Assembly (NCBI RefSeq): GCF_000422585.1
Contig: NZ_KE383881.1
Span: forward strand, 50,205 to 114,204
Direction of reading: 5' to 3'
Source: Hugenholtzia roseola DSM 9546
Lineage (GTDB): Bacteria > Bacteroidota > Bacteroidia > Cytophagales > Bernardetiaceae
DNA: 64,000 nucleotides
The notes below the pieces were generated by a model. That model worked only from the letters and a program-made list of their open reading frames with translations, made no database searches and was not told the DNA's origin. Position 1 is the stretch's first letter. The number at the start of each line of letters is the position of its first letter. A program made the translations under genes and the position numbers. Below, piece by piece: positions 1-9,800 of this stretch.

Positions 1-129
1 AAAGGCAAGCTCGAAGCCCGTCGTGAATTAGCAATCTCTTGTTTAAAAAGAGGACTTTCTATAGAAATGACCGCCGAACTCACGAAACTATCCATCGAGG
101 AGATTCGCAAATTGAGTAAAGAACTGTAA
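1..129 (+). CDS. C-terminal end of an Rpn-type nuclease/putative transposase (5' truncated by window)
   Basis: An open frame runs from base 1 to a TAA at 127-129 and encodes 42 residues. The sequence has the form seen at the tail of Rpn (PD-(D/E)XK, formerly transposase_31) recombination-promoting nucleases: a GKLEARRELAI stretch, then LKRGLSIEMTAELTKLS, then IEEIRKL. The catalytic domain lies outside the window, so activity cannot be judged. The identification rests on a short tail alone. The next gene is on the opposite strand and ends at 248, leaving a featureless gap of 118 bases. Confidence 0.6.
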   Translation, partial: KGKLEARRELAISCLKRGLSIEMTAELTKLSIEEIRKLSKEL

Positions 130-247
130 GTTTATTAGGTGTATCCCCTTCTGTTGTTTGTATTGTTTCGATACCCAAAAAACCGCCCAAATGTTAGGCT
201 TGGTCGCAGACGAAGCCTTTTCAATTCAAATAGCTTTTTAAATAAGG

Positions 248-1150
248 CTAAATCTTTTTCAAAATCTTGTCAAGCGTTTCGAATCGGATAAGATTTTTCT
301 GTTTGAGCCAATTAGCCTTGATATTGCGCAAGGCGACTACTATCAGAAAAAACCAGCGCAACCATTTGAAGGAGAATGAAAAAATGCCCGCCTTCGTAAG
401 GTATTTGCTTGCAAAGACACCCGCTGCGCCTGCGGCGGCGATTTTATCCATAGCAGGGTCGAAATCTTGATAGCGATAGCCCTCATTGAACTGTATCGCA
501 TAACAGAGTTTATCTAATTCCGAGCGCACAAAGGCAAGGCTTTCCGAAGGAGCAATGACCTGCAAATCGAGCGTGCCATATCTGCCCAAAAGTCGCACCT
601 GATAGCGCAAAAACAAGGAATCTTGGTAGTGCAAACGCTCCGCCCAAAGAATACGGTAGGTCTGTCCTTCGTATGTAGGACGAAGCCACCAGCCCAAAAT
701 TGCTGCCTTTTCAAGGGAGTCTTCCTGTGGTGCGTGTTTTGGTAGGGGTAGGGGCGCGATATTTTTTTGCTTTTCTTTTAAATCATCTTGTAAAATGGCA
801 AGCCAATCTTGCGCCTCTAATTTTTCCATCTCTGCCAAATTGACATGCCCGATAGGGCGATAGTGCAAAAAGATGCGGTAGCTGTGTGTAGAATCGTCTG
901 CATTGCGCTCTAAAATGCCCAGCGCACCCATCGAAGCCCAATAGGGCTGATAGTGCGTTGCTTGTGTGCTATCTTGCTGAAAATCAATGAAATGATAGCC
1001 ACGCGGTACTTGCAACCTGCCTGCGCCCTCTGCCAAGCTAATCGTACCTACCTGCCAAAGCTGCGTGATAGGGGTTGCTAAAACGAAGTGGATACAAAAC
1101 AAAGTTGAAAAAAAAACAAAAGAGAAGTTGAAAAAATAAAAGCGTTTCAT
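248..1150 (-). CDS. DUF2167 family membrane-anchored secreted protein
   Basis: The protein has 300 residues. An N-terminal signal peptide (about residues 1-25, hydrophobic FFNFSFVFFSTLFCIHFVLA) leads into the DUF2167 core, with the family pattern G-x-I-x-L-x-x-G at about 36-45 and the LPR/VPRGYHFID-like strand. The motif GWWLRPTYE at about 152 is followed by ILWAERL and RYQVRLLGRYGTLDLQV. Near residue 228 is the conserved GYRYQDFDPAMDKIAAAGAAG segment, then a hydrophobic stretch that probably spans the membrane, so the bulk would face the periplasm. Its function is not known. It starts 11 bases after the SiaB-like gene, so the two are likely one transcript. Confidence 0.85.
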   Translation of the reverse strand: MKRFYFFNFSFVFFSTLFCIHFVLATPITQLWQVGTISLAEGAGRLQVPRGYHFIDFQQDSTQATHYQPYWASMGALGILERNADDSTHSYRIFLHYRPIGHVNLAEMEKLEAQDWLAILQDDLKEKQKNIAPLPLPKHAPQEDSLEKAAILGWWLRPTYEGQTYRILWAERLHYQDSLFLRYQVRLLGRYGTLDLQVIAPSESLAFVRSELDKLCYAIQFNEGYRYQDFDPAMDKIAAAGAAGVFASKYLTKAGIFSFSFKWLRWFFLIVVALRNIKANWLKQKNLIRFETLDKILKKI

Positions 1151-1161
1151 AAAAGAAAAGA

Positions 1162-1725
1162 TTAATTAGGCACTACTTTTTTCCACTCTTTTTCTATTCG
1201 AACTGAAATGCTAAAAAAGTATAGACCCGAAGGGGATTCCTCGAAGCGTACCGCTAAGGGATTGCCTGAACGTCTGACCATATCGATAAGTCCTACGTGT
1301 GCGCCCTGTGTTTTGCCTTTGGCAAACTTGCGCTCCTGTCGATAATATTCGGCTAAGGCTTCCTTATCGAGGTGATTGATGTAGGCAGTGCGTTGTTCGA
1401 GTTTTTCCTTTTGTGCTTTCGTAACCCAATTTCCACCAGAAACCATAAAAGAGTCGGCACTTTGTGTTATCATCACGATTCTTGCTCCGATTGTTTGCCC
1501 CTCTGCCATCTGCTTTTCGGCAGAGTGGTGGTAGATATTCTGTGCCACTTCTATAAAAACGGCAAAGACCTTGTTTTTCACCGCTTCGGGGATTTGGGTA
1601 CGCTCTTTAAAACCCTCTGCGATGTCGGCTAAAAGTTCCTGCGAAATAGCACCTTTGAAAATAGCCCAGACTCCGTCTTTTTGTAGGCATTGGTGGTATT
1701 CGTATAAATCGAGTGCGAAGTCCAT
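1162..1725 (-). CDS. SiaB family protein kinase (DUF6272-type)
   Basis: The 187-residue protein matches the GHKL-fold SiaB family, which in Pseudomonas phosphorylates the STAS-like protein SiaC. Visible features are DLYEYHQCLQKDG at the start, the helix VFAVFIEVAQNIYHHSAE that holds the E/N ATP-site residues (about 56-73), GARIVMI at about 84, and a late KGKTQGAHVGLIDMVRR glycine loop at about 133-149. The frame stays open to 1977, but the ATG at 1725 is preferred: it gives the usual family N-terminus, and longer versions would run into plsC. The gene is followed 11 bases later by DUF2167. A plsC terminator lies upstream, so this looks like its own two-gene operon. Confidence 0.85.
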   Translation of the reverse strand: MDFALDLYEYHQCLQKDGVWAIFKGAISQELLADIAEGFKERTQIPEAVKNKVFAVFIEVAQNIYHHSAEKQMAEGQTIGARIVMITQSADSFMVSGGNWVTKAQKEKLEQRTAYINHLDKEALAEYYRQERKFAKGKTQGAHVGLIDMVRRSGNPLAVRFEESPSGLYFFSISVRIEKEWKKVVPN

Positions 1726-1865
1726 TTGTTTGCGAAGTGTGTGGATTGGGTAGGGAAACGAAAAAGAGGAGGGCAAAAAGTTTGTACTTTTCCCCGTTTG
1801 GATATTAAAGGCTAAAAATAAGTTTTTTTTTAGATTTCGCCAAAAAAAAGAAGGCGAAAAAGAAA

Positions 1866-1897
1866 AAGAAGCGAAAAAAATTGCGTTTTCGCTTCTT
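1866..1897 (-). terminator. Intrinsic terminator of plsC
   Basis: A perfect 12-bp inverted repeat (AAGAAGCGAAAA at 1866-1877 and its complement at 1886-1897, loop of 8) lies 31 bases past the plsC stop. On the minus strand it is followed by a T-rich run. It separates plsC from the SiaB-like gene. Confidence 0.75.
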
Positions 1898-1928
1898 AGA
1901 CCGTTTTTAGGGCTTGAAAGTTGGGCGT

Positions 1929-2726
1929 TTATGCCAAGACCAGTGCGCCAAGTTGTTTTTGAATCGCCTCCTGACAAAGCTCTATAATTTGCGTTTCATT
2001 CTTGCCGTTTGGCTCGATAAAGGGCAGAATCGTAACCGAAAGCGGCATCGCAAACGGAACGGGTTTGAATTTGAAACGCTCGATTTGCCAGAAATTTTCC
2101 AAAGCGATAGGCACGATTAGCGCGTCGGGCATGTATTTGAGCATCATTGCCAAACCTGCGGGCTTGAAGGCACGCATAGAGCCATCGCGTGAGCGTGTGC
2201 CTTCGGGGAAGATGCAGCCTGCGTATTTATTTTTGCCCAAATAGATGGCAAATTCTTTCAAGGCAGTAAGGGCTTGTAGGCGATTGTTGCGGTCTATGAC
2301 CGCCGAGCCGCCGTTGCGTACATTAAAGGAAATGGCAGGGATGCCCTTAGATAGCTCTTTTTTGGTTACGTATTTGGGGTGATGGTGGCGAAAGAACCAG
2401 CCAATGGCAGGAATGTCGTACATGCCTTGATGGTTGCTTACCAAAATTAGCGGTCGGTCGGTGGGTAGCTTGCCTGCTAAGTTGTGGTAGCGAACTTTGC
2501 TTCCGATACAGCGAAGTGCGCCCAAAAGCCAAATACAAAGCCAATCGACGGTTTTTTTGTGTGCTTGATAGCCAAAAAAGCGAAAGGCAACAACCTGACA
2601 GAGGTGATTGAGCAACAAGACCCCAAAAAAGGCAGTGGCAAAGAGTGGCGTAAAGAGCCAACCTAAGAGGCGATTGCGTGCCGAAACAGGGCTTGGCGAA
2701 GGGAAAGACTGATTTTCGAGCATCAT
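1929..2726 (-). CDS. plsC: 1-acyl-sn-glycerol-3-phosphate acyltransferase (PlsC family)
   Basis: This 265-residue membrane-associated enzyme should transfer an acyl chain to lysophosphatidate in phospholipid synthesis. Block I is NHQGMYD (a variant of NHxxxxD with Q in place of S) at about residue 94. Block III is FPEGTRSR at about 161, and the late proline of block IV lies in ALIVPIALEN. A hydrophobic N-terminal stretch (about 20-45) could anchor it. The frame is open to a TTG at 2759, but the first ATG (2726) is used here. Related acyltransferases include lysophospholipid-specific forms, so the exact substrate is open. It stands alone between a MoxR gene and a clear terminator. Confidence 0.85.
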   Translation of the reverse strand: MMLENQSFPSPSPVSARNRLLGWLFTPLFATAFFGVLLLNHLCQVVAFRFFGYQAHKKTVDWLCIWLLGALRCIGSKVRYHNLAGKLPTDRPLILVSNHQGMYDIPAIGWFFRHHHPKYVTKKELSKGIPAISFNVRNGGSAVIDRNNRLQALTALKEFAIYLGKNKYAGCIFPEGTRSRDGSMRAFKPAGLAMMLKYMPDALIVPIALENFWQIERFKFKPVPFAMPLSVTILPFIEPNGKNETQIIELCQEAIQKQLGALVLA

Positions 2727-2860
2727 AGCAGCATCATAGAAAAAGGGGAGCAATGGCAAAACGTTTGACAGAAAAGGGCTTAAAGAGAGAGAGGCAGTAT
2801 CGAATCCTAACCAAATAGACTTTTTAGAATTTAACTATACTGCCCCTATGCACGTTGTTT

Positions 2861-3841
2861 TTATTTGTTGATAGCCACTTTTTTGAGCATCGTATCGATG
2901 ATATTGCGCGAGGTAATGCCTTCGGCTTCGGCTTCGAAGTTGAGGATAATTCTATGATTAAAGACATCGGGAACGATACTTTTGATGTCTTCGGGTAAGA
3001 CAAAATCGCGTCCGTCCATGAAAGCGACTGCCTTCGCCGCACGATTGAGGGCAATGCTGGCACGTGGCGAAACCCCAAATTGGATATAACGCGCTTCCTC
3101 TTTCAGACCGTAATCTTGGGGGAAGCGGGTAGCAAAGATAAGCTCGATGATGTATTCCTCCAAAGAAGGATTGATTTTGACATCATTGATAGCACCTGCA
3201 ATGGCACTAATTTCGGCTTTGCTCAACACAGGCTCTACGCCCCCTTTGTAGTCCAGATTCGACATGCGGCGCATAATCTCTAATTCTGCACTTTTGGCAG
3301 GATAGGAAACATAGACCTTCATCATAAATCTATCCACTTGCGCTTCGGGTAGCGGGTAAGTTCCCTCCTGCTCGACAGGGTTTTGGGTCGCTAATACCAA
3401 AAAGGGCTTGTCTAATTTGTAGGTCTGCTCGCCAATCGTAACCTGACGCTCTTGCATGGCTTCTAAAAGTGCCGACTGCACCTTGGCAGGGGAACGGTTG
3501 ATTTCATCTGCTAAGATAAGATTTGAAAAAATGGGACCCTTCTTGACTTCAAATTCGCCGCGGCTTTGGTTGTAAATCATCGTACCGATAACGTCGGCAG
3601 GAAGAAGGTCAGGCGTAAATTGAATCCTCTGAAATTGAAGTGCTAAGACGGTAGATAAGGTATTGACCGTCAGGGTCTTTGCCAAGCCGGGGACACCTTC
3701 CAAAAGCACGTGTCCGTTGGTAAAAAGTCCGATAAGAAGGCGATTGACCATCTGGTCTTGCCCTACAACTACCTTTCCGACTTCCCGATACACACGTTGG
3801 ATTTTGAGTTGTAATTCCTGAATATCAGCAGCTTGTTCCAT
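2861..3841 (-). CDS. MoxR family AAA+ ATPase
   Basis: The protein has 326 residues from the ATG at 3841, and a weaker start exists 66 bases upstream. The Walker A motif GVPGLAKT is at about residue 49, Walker B LILADEINR at about 110, and sensor 1 ATQNPVEQEGTYPLPEAQVDRF at about 150. This is the textbook MoxR order. MoxR ATPases usually act as chaperones for assembly or activation of protein complexes, together with DUF58 and von Willebrand A proteins. None of those partners is beside it: plsC follows and darG precedes, with a 172-base gap that shows no clear signal. The partner set must be encoded elsewhere. Confidence 0.9.
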   Translation of the reverse strand: MEQAADIQELQLKIQRVYREVGKVVVGQDQMVNRLLIGLFTNGHVLLEGVPGLAKTLTVNTLSTVLALQFQRIQFTPDLLPADVIGTMIYNQSRGEFEVKKGPIFSNLILADEINRSPAKVQSALLEAMQERQVTIGEQTYKLDKPFLVLATQNPVEQEGTYPLPEAQVDRFMMKVYVSYPAKSAELEIMRRMSNLDYKGGVEPVLSKAEISAIAGAINDVKINPSLEEYIIELIFATRFPQDYGLKEEARYIQFGVSPRASIALNRAAKAVAFMDGRDFVLPEDIKSIVPDVFNHRIILNFEAEAEGITSRNIIDTMLKKVAINK

Positions 3842-4013
3842 CAAGGGGACAGATTTGGGGTGAATATAAATAATTGTGTCTAATGACGATAAGGGGAAGC
3901 GGCACAAGTGCCTGCTTTGTGGCTTTTTTGCAAAACAAGGGGCAAGATGCGAAAAAAAAGTGGGCTTTCCAAATTTTTAACAACTCTTATAGCCAACGCC
4001 AAAGAGATGCGCC

Positions 4014-5057
4014 TTATGAGCAGGGCAGCGACTGTGATTTGAGGTGGTTTAAGCCAATTTGAATAAATTTGGGGTTATTGAATAGTGTTTTTTTTCGGTC
4101 GCTCCAATTTTCTAATTCTCTTTTGATGGCTTCTTCGGTATCTACCTTTTTTTCCAACCTAATAAAGTCTATGGTAGAAAGCAGTTCCAAACCGAAGGCT
4201 GAATAAAAGCCCGCCAGAAATAGTTTTGTGTTTTCTACAATAAGTTTATTTTTTGATTGTGCAGGGTCGTCTAAAAAGGCAATTATTTCCCTTTCTGTTT
4301 CGGCAATAAGTTCTAAGGTTTCAAAAGGTTTTTTGTCTTTCGAGCTATATCCTACAAGATAACTCCCATTGAGATAGTGCAAAACATGTCTTACTTTGCC
4401 CGAATAAGGACCATAAAAATTAGGCTTAAAGTCGAGTTTAAAGACTTCTGCTGCCCCAAATCTTTGCAAAAAATAAGCAACTTTTTCTGCCGCAAATTCT
4501 GATACAAATTCGCCCTGATGAACCAAATCGTGCAGAACGGCGAGCAACATGGCTCTTGCAGGGGTTAGGCTGACGCGCTCTTTTTCGAGGGCTTCAACTA
4601 TTTGGGTTTGAGGCTGATAGATGTAAATTTCACAATTTAGGTCGCCTAAATATTTTTCTAATAATTGCTTTATATTTTTCCATTCTAAACCGCCCTGTCC
4701 CGCCCCAAGCGGTGGAATGGCAATAGACTTGATACTACTTTCTTCTATTGTCTTGACAAGTGCCGCCAGCCCTGCTTCTATGTAAGGATATTCGGAGGGG
4801 AGTCGCCAATGCGTTTTGGTGGGAAAGTTGATGATGATTTTCTCGCCTGATAGCAAAGATTTATCTTTTGTAACTAATAATTGACCAATACGAAGTTCTT
4901 TGTTTTTACAAACTTGTGCATATTTTTTAAAATTATTAGGAAACATTTTTTTAAACTGCAAAGCAATTCCCTTGCCCATCACCCCGACAAGATTAACGGT
5001 ATTGACCAACGCCTCTGCTTCGCTTTCTAATAAGTTTCCTGTTTTATAGTGTATCAT
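4014..5057 (-). CDS. darG: DarG antitoxin: macrodomain DNA ADP-ribosyl glycohydrolase
   Basis: The 347-residue protein has an N-terminal macrodomain (about 1-150): KTGNLLESEAEALVNTVN, then GVMGKGIALQFKKMFP, and IPPLGAGQGGLEW at about 113. This is the DarG/TARG1-like type that strips ADP-ribose from thymidine in DNA. Residues 160-347 form the second DarG domain (SLTPARAMLLAVLHDLV at the start, FYGPYSGKVRHVL in the middle), which in characterised pairs binds and blocks the toxin. It begins 4 bases after the darT stop, in the usual toxin-then-antitoxin order. The antitoxin and partner roles are family knowledge; pairing with the adjacent toxin is inferred from position. Confidence 0.92.
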   Translation of the reverse strand: MIHYKTGNLLESEAEALVNTVNLVGVMGKGIALQFKKMFPNNFKKYAQVCKNKELRIGQLLVTKDKSLLSGEKIIINFPTKTHWRLPSEYPYIEAGLAALVKTIEESSIKSIAIPPLGAGQGGLEWKNIKQLLEKYLGDLNCEIYIYQPQTQIVEALEKERVSLTPARAMLLAVLHDLVHQGEFVSEFAAEKVAYFLQRFGAAEVFKLDFKPNFYGPYSGKVRHVLHYLNGSYLVGYSSKDKKPFETLELIAETEREIIAFLDDPAQSKNKLIVENTKLFLAGFYSAFGLELLSTIDFIRLEKKVDTEEAIKRELENWSDRKKTLFNNPKFIQIGLNHLKSQSLPCS

Positions 5058-5061
5058 ATTT

Positions 5062-5766
5062 TTAAAAATAATATTCTGGTTTTACAACGACTTTATCGGC
5101 TGACGCGCCAAAGCCTATCATTTTTTCGCAGGCTTTTGTGTTATAGACAACATATCCCAAAACTGCTTTTGGAGGAAGGTCACCCAAGATTAAAAATTCG
5201 GCTTCTTTCCTACGCTTTTTGTCCAAATCTTGTTCGTCCTGCCAATATTTGGCTCGAATGGCGGCGTAGTCTATAAGCATCTCAATATTTCCTATGTCTG
5301 CCCTTGTGTATTGCGAACTGAATTTATCCACAGCATGCCCATCTGTAAAGATAAAATCTAAGTTCAAATTGATAATTTCTTGAATGGTAGTTACACAATA
5401 AACAATATCGCCTACGGGGATAGCTTCTATTCCATTAAAGCCTTTTTGAATGACATAGAGCATTGGCATGCGATAGCCAAAGTAAAAAGGAACGTAGTCC
5501 CCTAAACGTCTGCCATTTTCTAATAACGTAAGGTTTCGTCGCACAATCAAACGTTTATCACCGATAGGGACAAAATCAGGATTCGACTGCGTCGAGGTTG
5601 AATGGGTAATGCCATTTTGGAGAATATGCGGAATATTCTCTATATGGGTCATTCTAAACAAATACTTTTTATCCAGATTTGGCATTTTAGGTAGGTCTAA
5701 CGTCAGAAAACCACTTTGCAAGCTACCAAATCCCGACGAAATTGCCAAATTTTGTAGCCAAAACAT
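5062..5766 (-). CDS. darT: DarT toxin: ssDNA thymidine ADP-ribosyltransferase
   Basis: The 234-residue open frame matches DarT (DUF4433), which uses NAD+ to modify thymidine in single-stranded DNA and blocks replication, including that of phages. Family marks are IENIPHILQNGI near the N-terminus, YVPFYFGYRMPML at about 88, FTDGHAV at about 137, and RRKEAEFLILGDLP at about 185, which carries the catalytic glutamate region. The ATG at 5766 lies 3 bases after the stop of the upstream gene and suggests coupled translation. However, family members usually begin near the internal ATG at 5685 (MPNLDKKYLFRM), so the first 27 residues may not be translated. Confidence 0.92.
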   Translation of the reverse strand: MFWLQNLAISSGFGSLQSGFLTLDLPKMPNLDKKYLFRMTHIENIPHILQNGITHSTSTQSNPDFVPIGDKRLIVRRNLTLLENGRRLGDYVPFYFGYRMPMLYVIQKGFNGIEAIPVGDIVYCVTTIQEIINLNLDFIFTDGHAVDKFSSQYTRADIGNIEMLIDYAAIRAKYWQDEQDLDKKRRKEAEFLILGDLPPKAVLGYVVYNTKACEKMIGFGASADKVVVKPEYYF

Positions 5767-5769
5767 TTT

Positions 5770-6573
5770 TTAAGGTTCTGCCTTGCCCAAATCTTGATGA
5801 AAACGCGCTATCAAGTTCCAGATATGATTTTTTCTGTATGTTTTTTCTTTTGTCGTAAAAGCTGGTTTAGAATATAAAATTTTGTTTTTGTATTTAATTT
5901 GTATGATTCTATTTTCTATGCCCAAATAATTGCCGCTTCGGATAAAATCGGGCTGACGGGCATTGAAGTTGGTATTTTCAAAAAAGACCCTAATTTGGGG
6001 AAAGGCACTGCGAACCCAGATGCGTGAAGTCGTTATATAAAAATCGCCTGCTGTGTCTTCTATGATAATTTGCAGTTTGATGCCTGTGTTGGCAAAAGTG
6101 GCGATAAGATTTACAAAATCCGAATGATAATCGTATAAAAATTGATGATTCCAATTTGTTACTGCCTCCAAAACCGAAGGAAAAACCGCCTCGTGCGGAC
6201 TGTATTCTATTAGTGCAATCTCTTTTCCCAACGTAAAATAAAGGGGCAGACGGCGCAAAAGAGAAGGGAAAAAGTGTTTGAAATTAGAAAAATGCCGCTT
6301 GCGATTGGGCTGATAATTTCCTAAATACCAAACTTTATTTTTTTGGTGCAAAATAAGTCCTGATTCATACCTAATTTCATAACTGCCTACTTTATTGAGC
6401 AGCACCAAACCAAAGGGCTGACGGCGGCAGATAAGTTTTGCCAAAAAACATAGCGTCGCAGGATTGGGAAAACTGTAAGCCGCTATATTTTCGCCTACAT
6501 TATTCACCAACTCGCGCTCGGCTATCTCGATAAGAAGGGACTTTATCTTTTTAAAGGGCAGTTTTTGTAACAT
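5770..6573 (-). CDS. Unrecognised 267-residue protein, first gene of the darTG operon
   Basis: I do not recognise a family. The protein is basic and rich in aromatic residues (many F, Y, W, H, K, R), with no signal peptide or clear membrane span. Predicted helices open the protein (KKIKSLLIEIAERELVNNV), followed by mostly strand-like segments such as PFGLVLLNKVGSYEIRYESG, EIALIEYSPHEAVFP and GIKLQIIIEDTAGDF. No nucleotide-binding or metal motif stands out. It stops only 3 bases before the first darT start, and the same strand continues into darG, so the three genes probably form one operon. Its promoter side is filled with dispersed palindromic repeats. It could be a regulator, a third toxin-antitoxin component or an unrelated passenger. 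Confidence 0.7.
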   Translation of the reverse strand: MLQKLPFKKIKSLLIEIAERELVNNVGENIAAYSFPNPATLCFLAKLICRRQPFGLVLLNKVGSYEIRYESGLILHQKNKVWYLGNYQPNRKRHFSNFKHFFPSLLRRLPLYFTLGKEIALIEYSPHEAVFPSVLEAVTNWNHQFLYDYHSDFVNLIATFANTGIKLQIIIEDTAGDFYITTSRIWVRSAFPQIRVFFENTNFNARQPDFIRSGNYLGIENRIIQIKYKNKILYSKPAFTTKEKTYRKNHIWNLIARFHQDLGKAEP

Positions 6574-6580
6574 GTAGATT

Positions 6581-6630
6581 CAAATGTAGGGACAAGGCAA
6601 TGCCTTGTCCGCTTGGCAAGATTGAAAAAA
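6581..6630 (+). repeat. Short copy of the dispersed palindromic repeat
   Basis: It contains GTAGGGACAAGGC, a two-base spacer and GCCTTGTCC followed by a GATTGAAA stretch, as in the other copies. It lacks the 33-nt hairpin module. It lies 8 bases upstream of the ATG of the unrecognised gene at 6573. Confidence 0.75.
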
Positions 6631-6710
6631 TTTGTTGTTTTATTTGGATATAGTTTGGATAATGGGGTAGGTTTTTTCTACGAAAATATACGTGATTGAA
6701 AAACATGGTT

Positions 6711-6832
6711 TGGACAACGCGGTGCGTTGTCCCTACAAAAGTGCAGGTGTAGGGACAAGGCATGCCTTGTCCGCAGGGCAAAATTGAAACAAAAAAAGGA
6801 TTTAGCCCAAATTTTATTTCGTTTCTAATTTG
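6711..6832 (+). repeat. Tandem, inverted pair of the dispersed palindromic repeat
   Basis: A left fragment in reverse orientation (GGACAACGC...GTTGTCCCTAC, 6711-6735) is followed by a forward copy (GTAGGGACAAGGCA..., from 6749) with the GATTGAAAC-like and CCAAATTTTATTTCG tail (about 6804-6822). It lies 23 bases past the 3' end of the restriction-methylation gene. Confidence 0.7.
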
Positions 6833-6854
6833 AAAAAAGGCTTAGAATTTAGAA

Positions 6855-9800
6855 CTACTCCAAACTCCGCACAAGCCGCACCGTTTCCACACTTAGATAA
6901 ATTACCTTTAATAGCAATTCGATAACTTCTTCCTTGTAGGCAAAGAAATCGTAGGTATCGAAATGCGCGGCGATACTCTCATCACGACTTTTCGAGGGCT
7001 TGTATTGATTCAAAACCCACTCCACTGCCGTCCGATTGCCCAACTTGTATTCCCAAACTTCGGGCGCAATGTTTGAAATGCTCGTTAGCTCGTCTATTTC
7101 TATTACGCCGTCTTTTACGCGAAGTTTGATGTCGGGTTTGATTTTTTGTAGTAATTTTTGGTCTTCTAATGCTATTTTATTATTATCGAAAATATCTGTT
7201 TCGGTCTTTTTGCGCTTCGGCAAAAGTGTTTCCAAAGGTTTGCGATTTACTTTTGCCACTTTATCAAGGGGCAGCGTTTCATAATGCAAATGCAGCTCCA
7301 TCAACTTTTCGCCCCAATGTGCCCACTGCCAAAAGTTTTCATAAAGGGGGATTCGCGGAAAATCGCGCTTCAAATCTATCTCGTATTTTTTACGATAGGC
7401 GGGCTTGTGCAATACGGCATAGACGTAGTGAAAAATAGCTAACTTGCTGATTTTCTCGTCTTTATATTCCTTTTGAAACAACGCCAATGCCCAATCGGTG
7501 ATGTTTTCCTTTCTTTCCCCATTTTCATAGCGGTAAAGAGGAAGGCATTGCGTACCTCCATTGCCCATTTTTAAATAACTTAAATCAAATACTTTATTAG
7601 CTCCTAAAACAACTAACTGTTCAGCACTAACACATCTAAAACCAATTACTTTATTTTCAAATTGATTTTTAAAACCAAATATTTTGCTATTCTGATAAAT
7701 TCTATGCGTATAAATCTTATCAAAATAGAAATACTTTTTGACAAAAGGACGATAAAGAGAAGTAGTAATATTTTTACGATTGTACTTGAAATTCAAATAC
7801 TTTTGTAAAACTTCTTTCATTTTGCGTATTTTCTCTCTTTTCCCATTCGGTGGCAGGCTTTGCAAATAGGCTAATTCTTCTTCCAATTCTGCAAATTTTA
7901 CCAAATGAGCCTCTAATTCGGAAGTCCATTTAATATTTCTATTCACAAAATCGTTGCTTGATTGTGTTTTATCAGACTGTTTCCAACGTTCTTTCTCTTG
8001 ATGAAAGAAATCAATAAAAAACTTCGCTTTGGCTTCTAATTGCTTTTTGTCAAAATCGTAGCTCCAATCATCACGACTTGTTACAACACCAAGAGAATAT
8101 AACTCAAAAATCGTATTTTCTCCTTCTTTTCCTAATTTTCCTTCTTTGTTACAAACAGGTATTAACTCCTCAAAATCGCTTTTGCTTATATTGAGCCAAT
8201 TTCCTTTTTCGTCGGGTCTTATCCTTTCAAAAGGGATTTTTTCAAAATCATTAGCCCTTAGCCAATCCAATTTTTCCTCTTTTCGCATTTCGTCGGTGAG
8301 CGTGTAATAGAATATTTTAGCTTTCTTTTCTGCATTTGTTTCTTTTTTAATCAAAAACATGATTGCCACGCCTGCTTGTATGCCAAAAATATTATGCGTT
8401 GTGCCTGCAATTTTTGGATTTTGCCTTACGTCTGATTTCGTATCTAAAATATAAATTTCATCAAATTCACGCTGCACAATTTTTCTAAAACCGTCGAAAG
8501 TACGACTATCTATAAAACTGCGGTTGGTAATAAAGGCAATTACCCCATTTTTATCAATTCTATCCATTGCCCAGCGGTAAAAACGGGCGTACATATCGTA
8601 TAGTTTTGTTTTTTGTGCGGTACTTTCTTTAATAAAAGTATCTTTAATTCGTTTGTCTAATTCCTTATATTCTCTATTTTTATTGTTGTCGTTTTCGTTT
8701 TGTTGGTTGGCATTATAGGGCGGATTTCCGATAATAACGGAAATTTTGTGGTCGTTTTGCGCCTTGATGCGCTGCGCATTTTCGGCTAAATTTCCAAACA
8801 TGCCCGTCTGTTTTCCTGCATATTTCAAGACTTCTACATTGTCGAGGGTATCTACCCAACAAAGGTTATCGAAGGTATGATACGTGCCGACTTTCCTTTG
8901 GTAGGTATATTCGATGTTTAGATAGGCGATATAATAGGGCAGAATCGCCACTTCGTTGGCATGAATTTCGTTTTTATACTTTTTCTTAAACTTTTCTACA
9001 TCAAGGGCAGGCAAATACTCCAATAAATCGGTGATAAAAGTGCCTGTTCCTGTGGCAGGGTCTAAAATATGCACATTTTCATCAATCAAACTTTTATCAA
9101 AATGTTTTTCTAATAAAAAATCGGTAGCCTTAATCATAAAATTGACCACTTCGGAAGGCGTATAGACAATACCCAACTTATCGGCGTTTTTGGGGTTGTA
9201 CGCCTTGTAAAATTCTTCATACAAATACTTTAAAAAGTTTTGCTTTTCCACATGCGTATGCAGCCCCGAAGCATGGTCTTTGATGACCTCGTAATAAGGG
9301 CGCATTTTTTGTACAATTTCCCTTTTAAATTCGCCTATAAAAAAGGTTTTTTCTATGGCAATTAAAGACTGTGCAATGTTGTTTTCTTCATGAAATTGGG
9401 TATCGGCAAAGACATTTTTAAAAATATCTTCGGTCAGGATATGTTGGATAATCATTTCGTTTATATCACCCAATAAAATATGCGGATTGATACAAACTTT
9501 ACAAAGTTCGTGAAAATTTTTCCTTTTTTGTATAAATTCAGTTTCATTGTTTTTCTCCAAATTTTGCATCATATTTTGCAAAACTTGTATAATTTCGGGA
9601 ACGTCTTGCGTAAATTTAGAAAGTGCCTCTTTAAAACTTCGCGCCTCTTGGCTTTCGTAATTGACAAACTTGGTAATAATGGTATGCAGGGCTTTGGCAT
9701 CAAGCATATCGCAGGTTTCCCTTTGGTCGTCTTGGTACAAAACGGCAGTATTCGAATCCTCGAAAAGGATATTAAAAGTAGGGTAGCCGTCTTTTATCTT

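Noticed and set aside
2793-2844. GGCAGTAT/ATACTGCC stem as a terminator of the MoxR gene
   Set aside because: Only 8-bp arms around a 36-base loop, and no following T-run on the minus strand.
6551-6781. A 76-residue minus-strand frame between the unknown gene and the RM gene
   Set aside because: Its sequence is a translation of the palindromic repeats, so it is not a gene.
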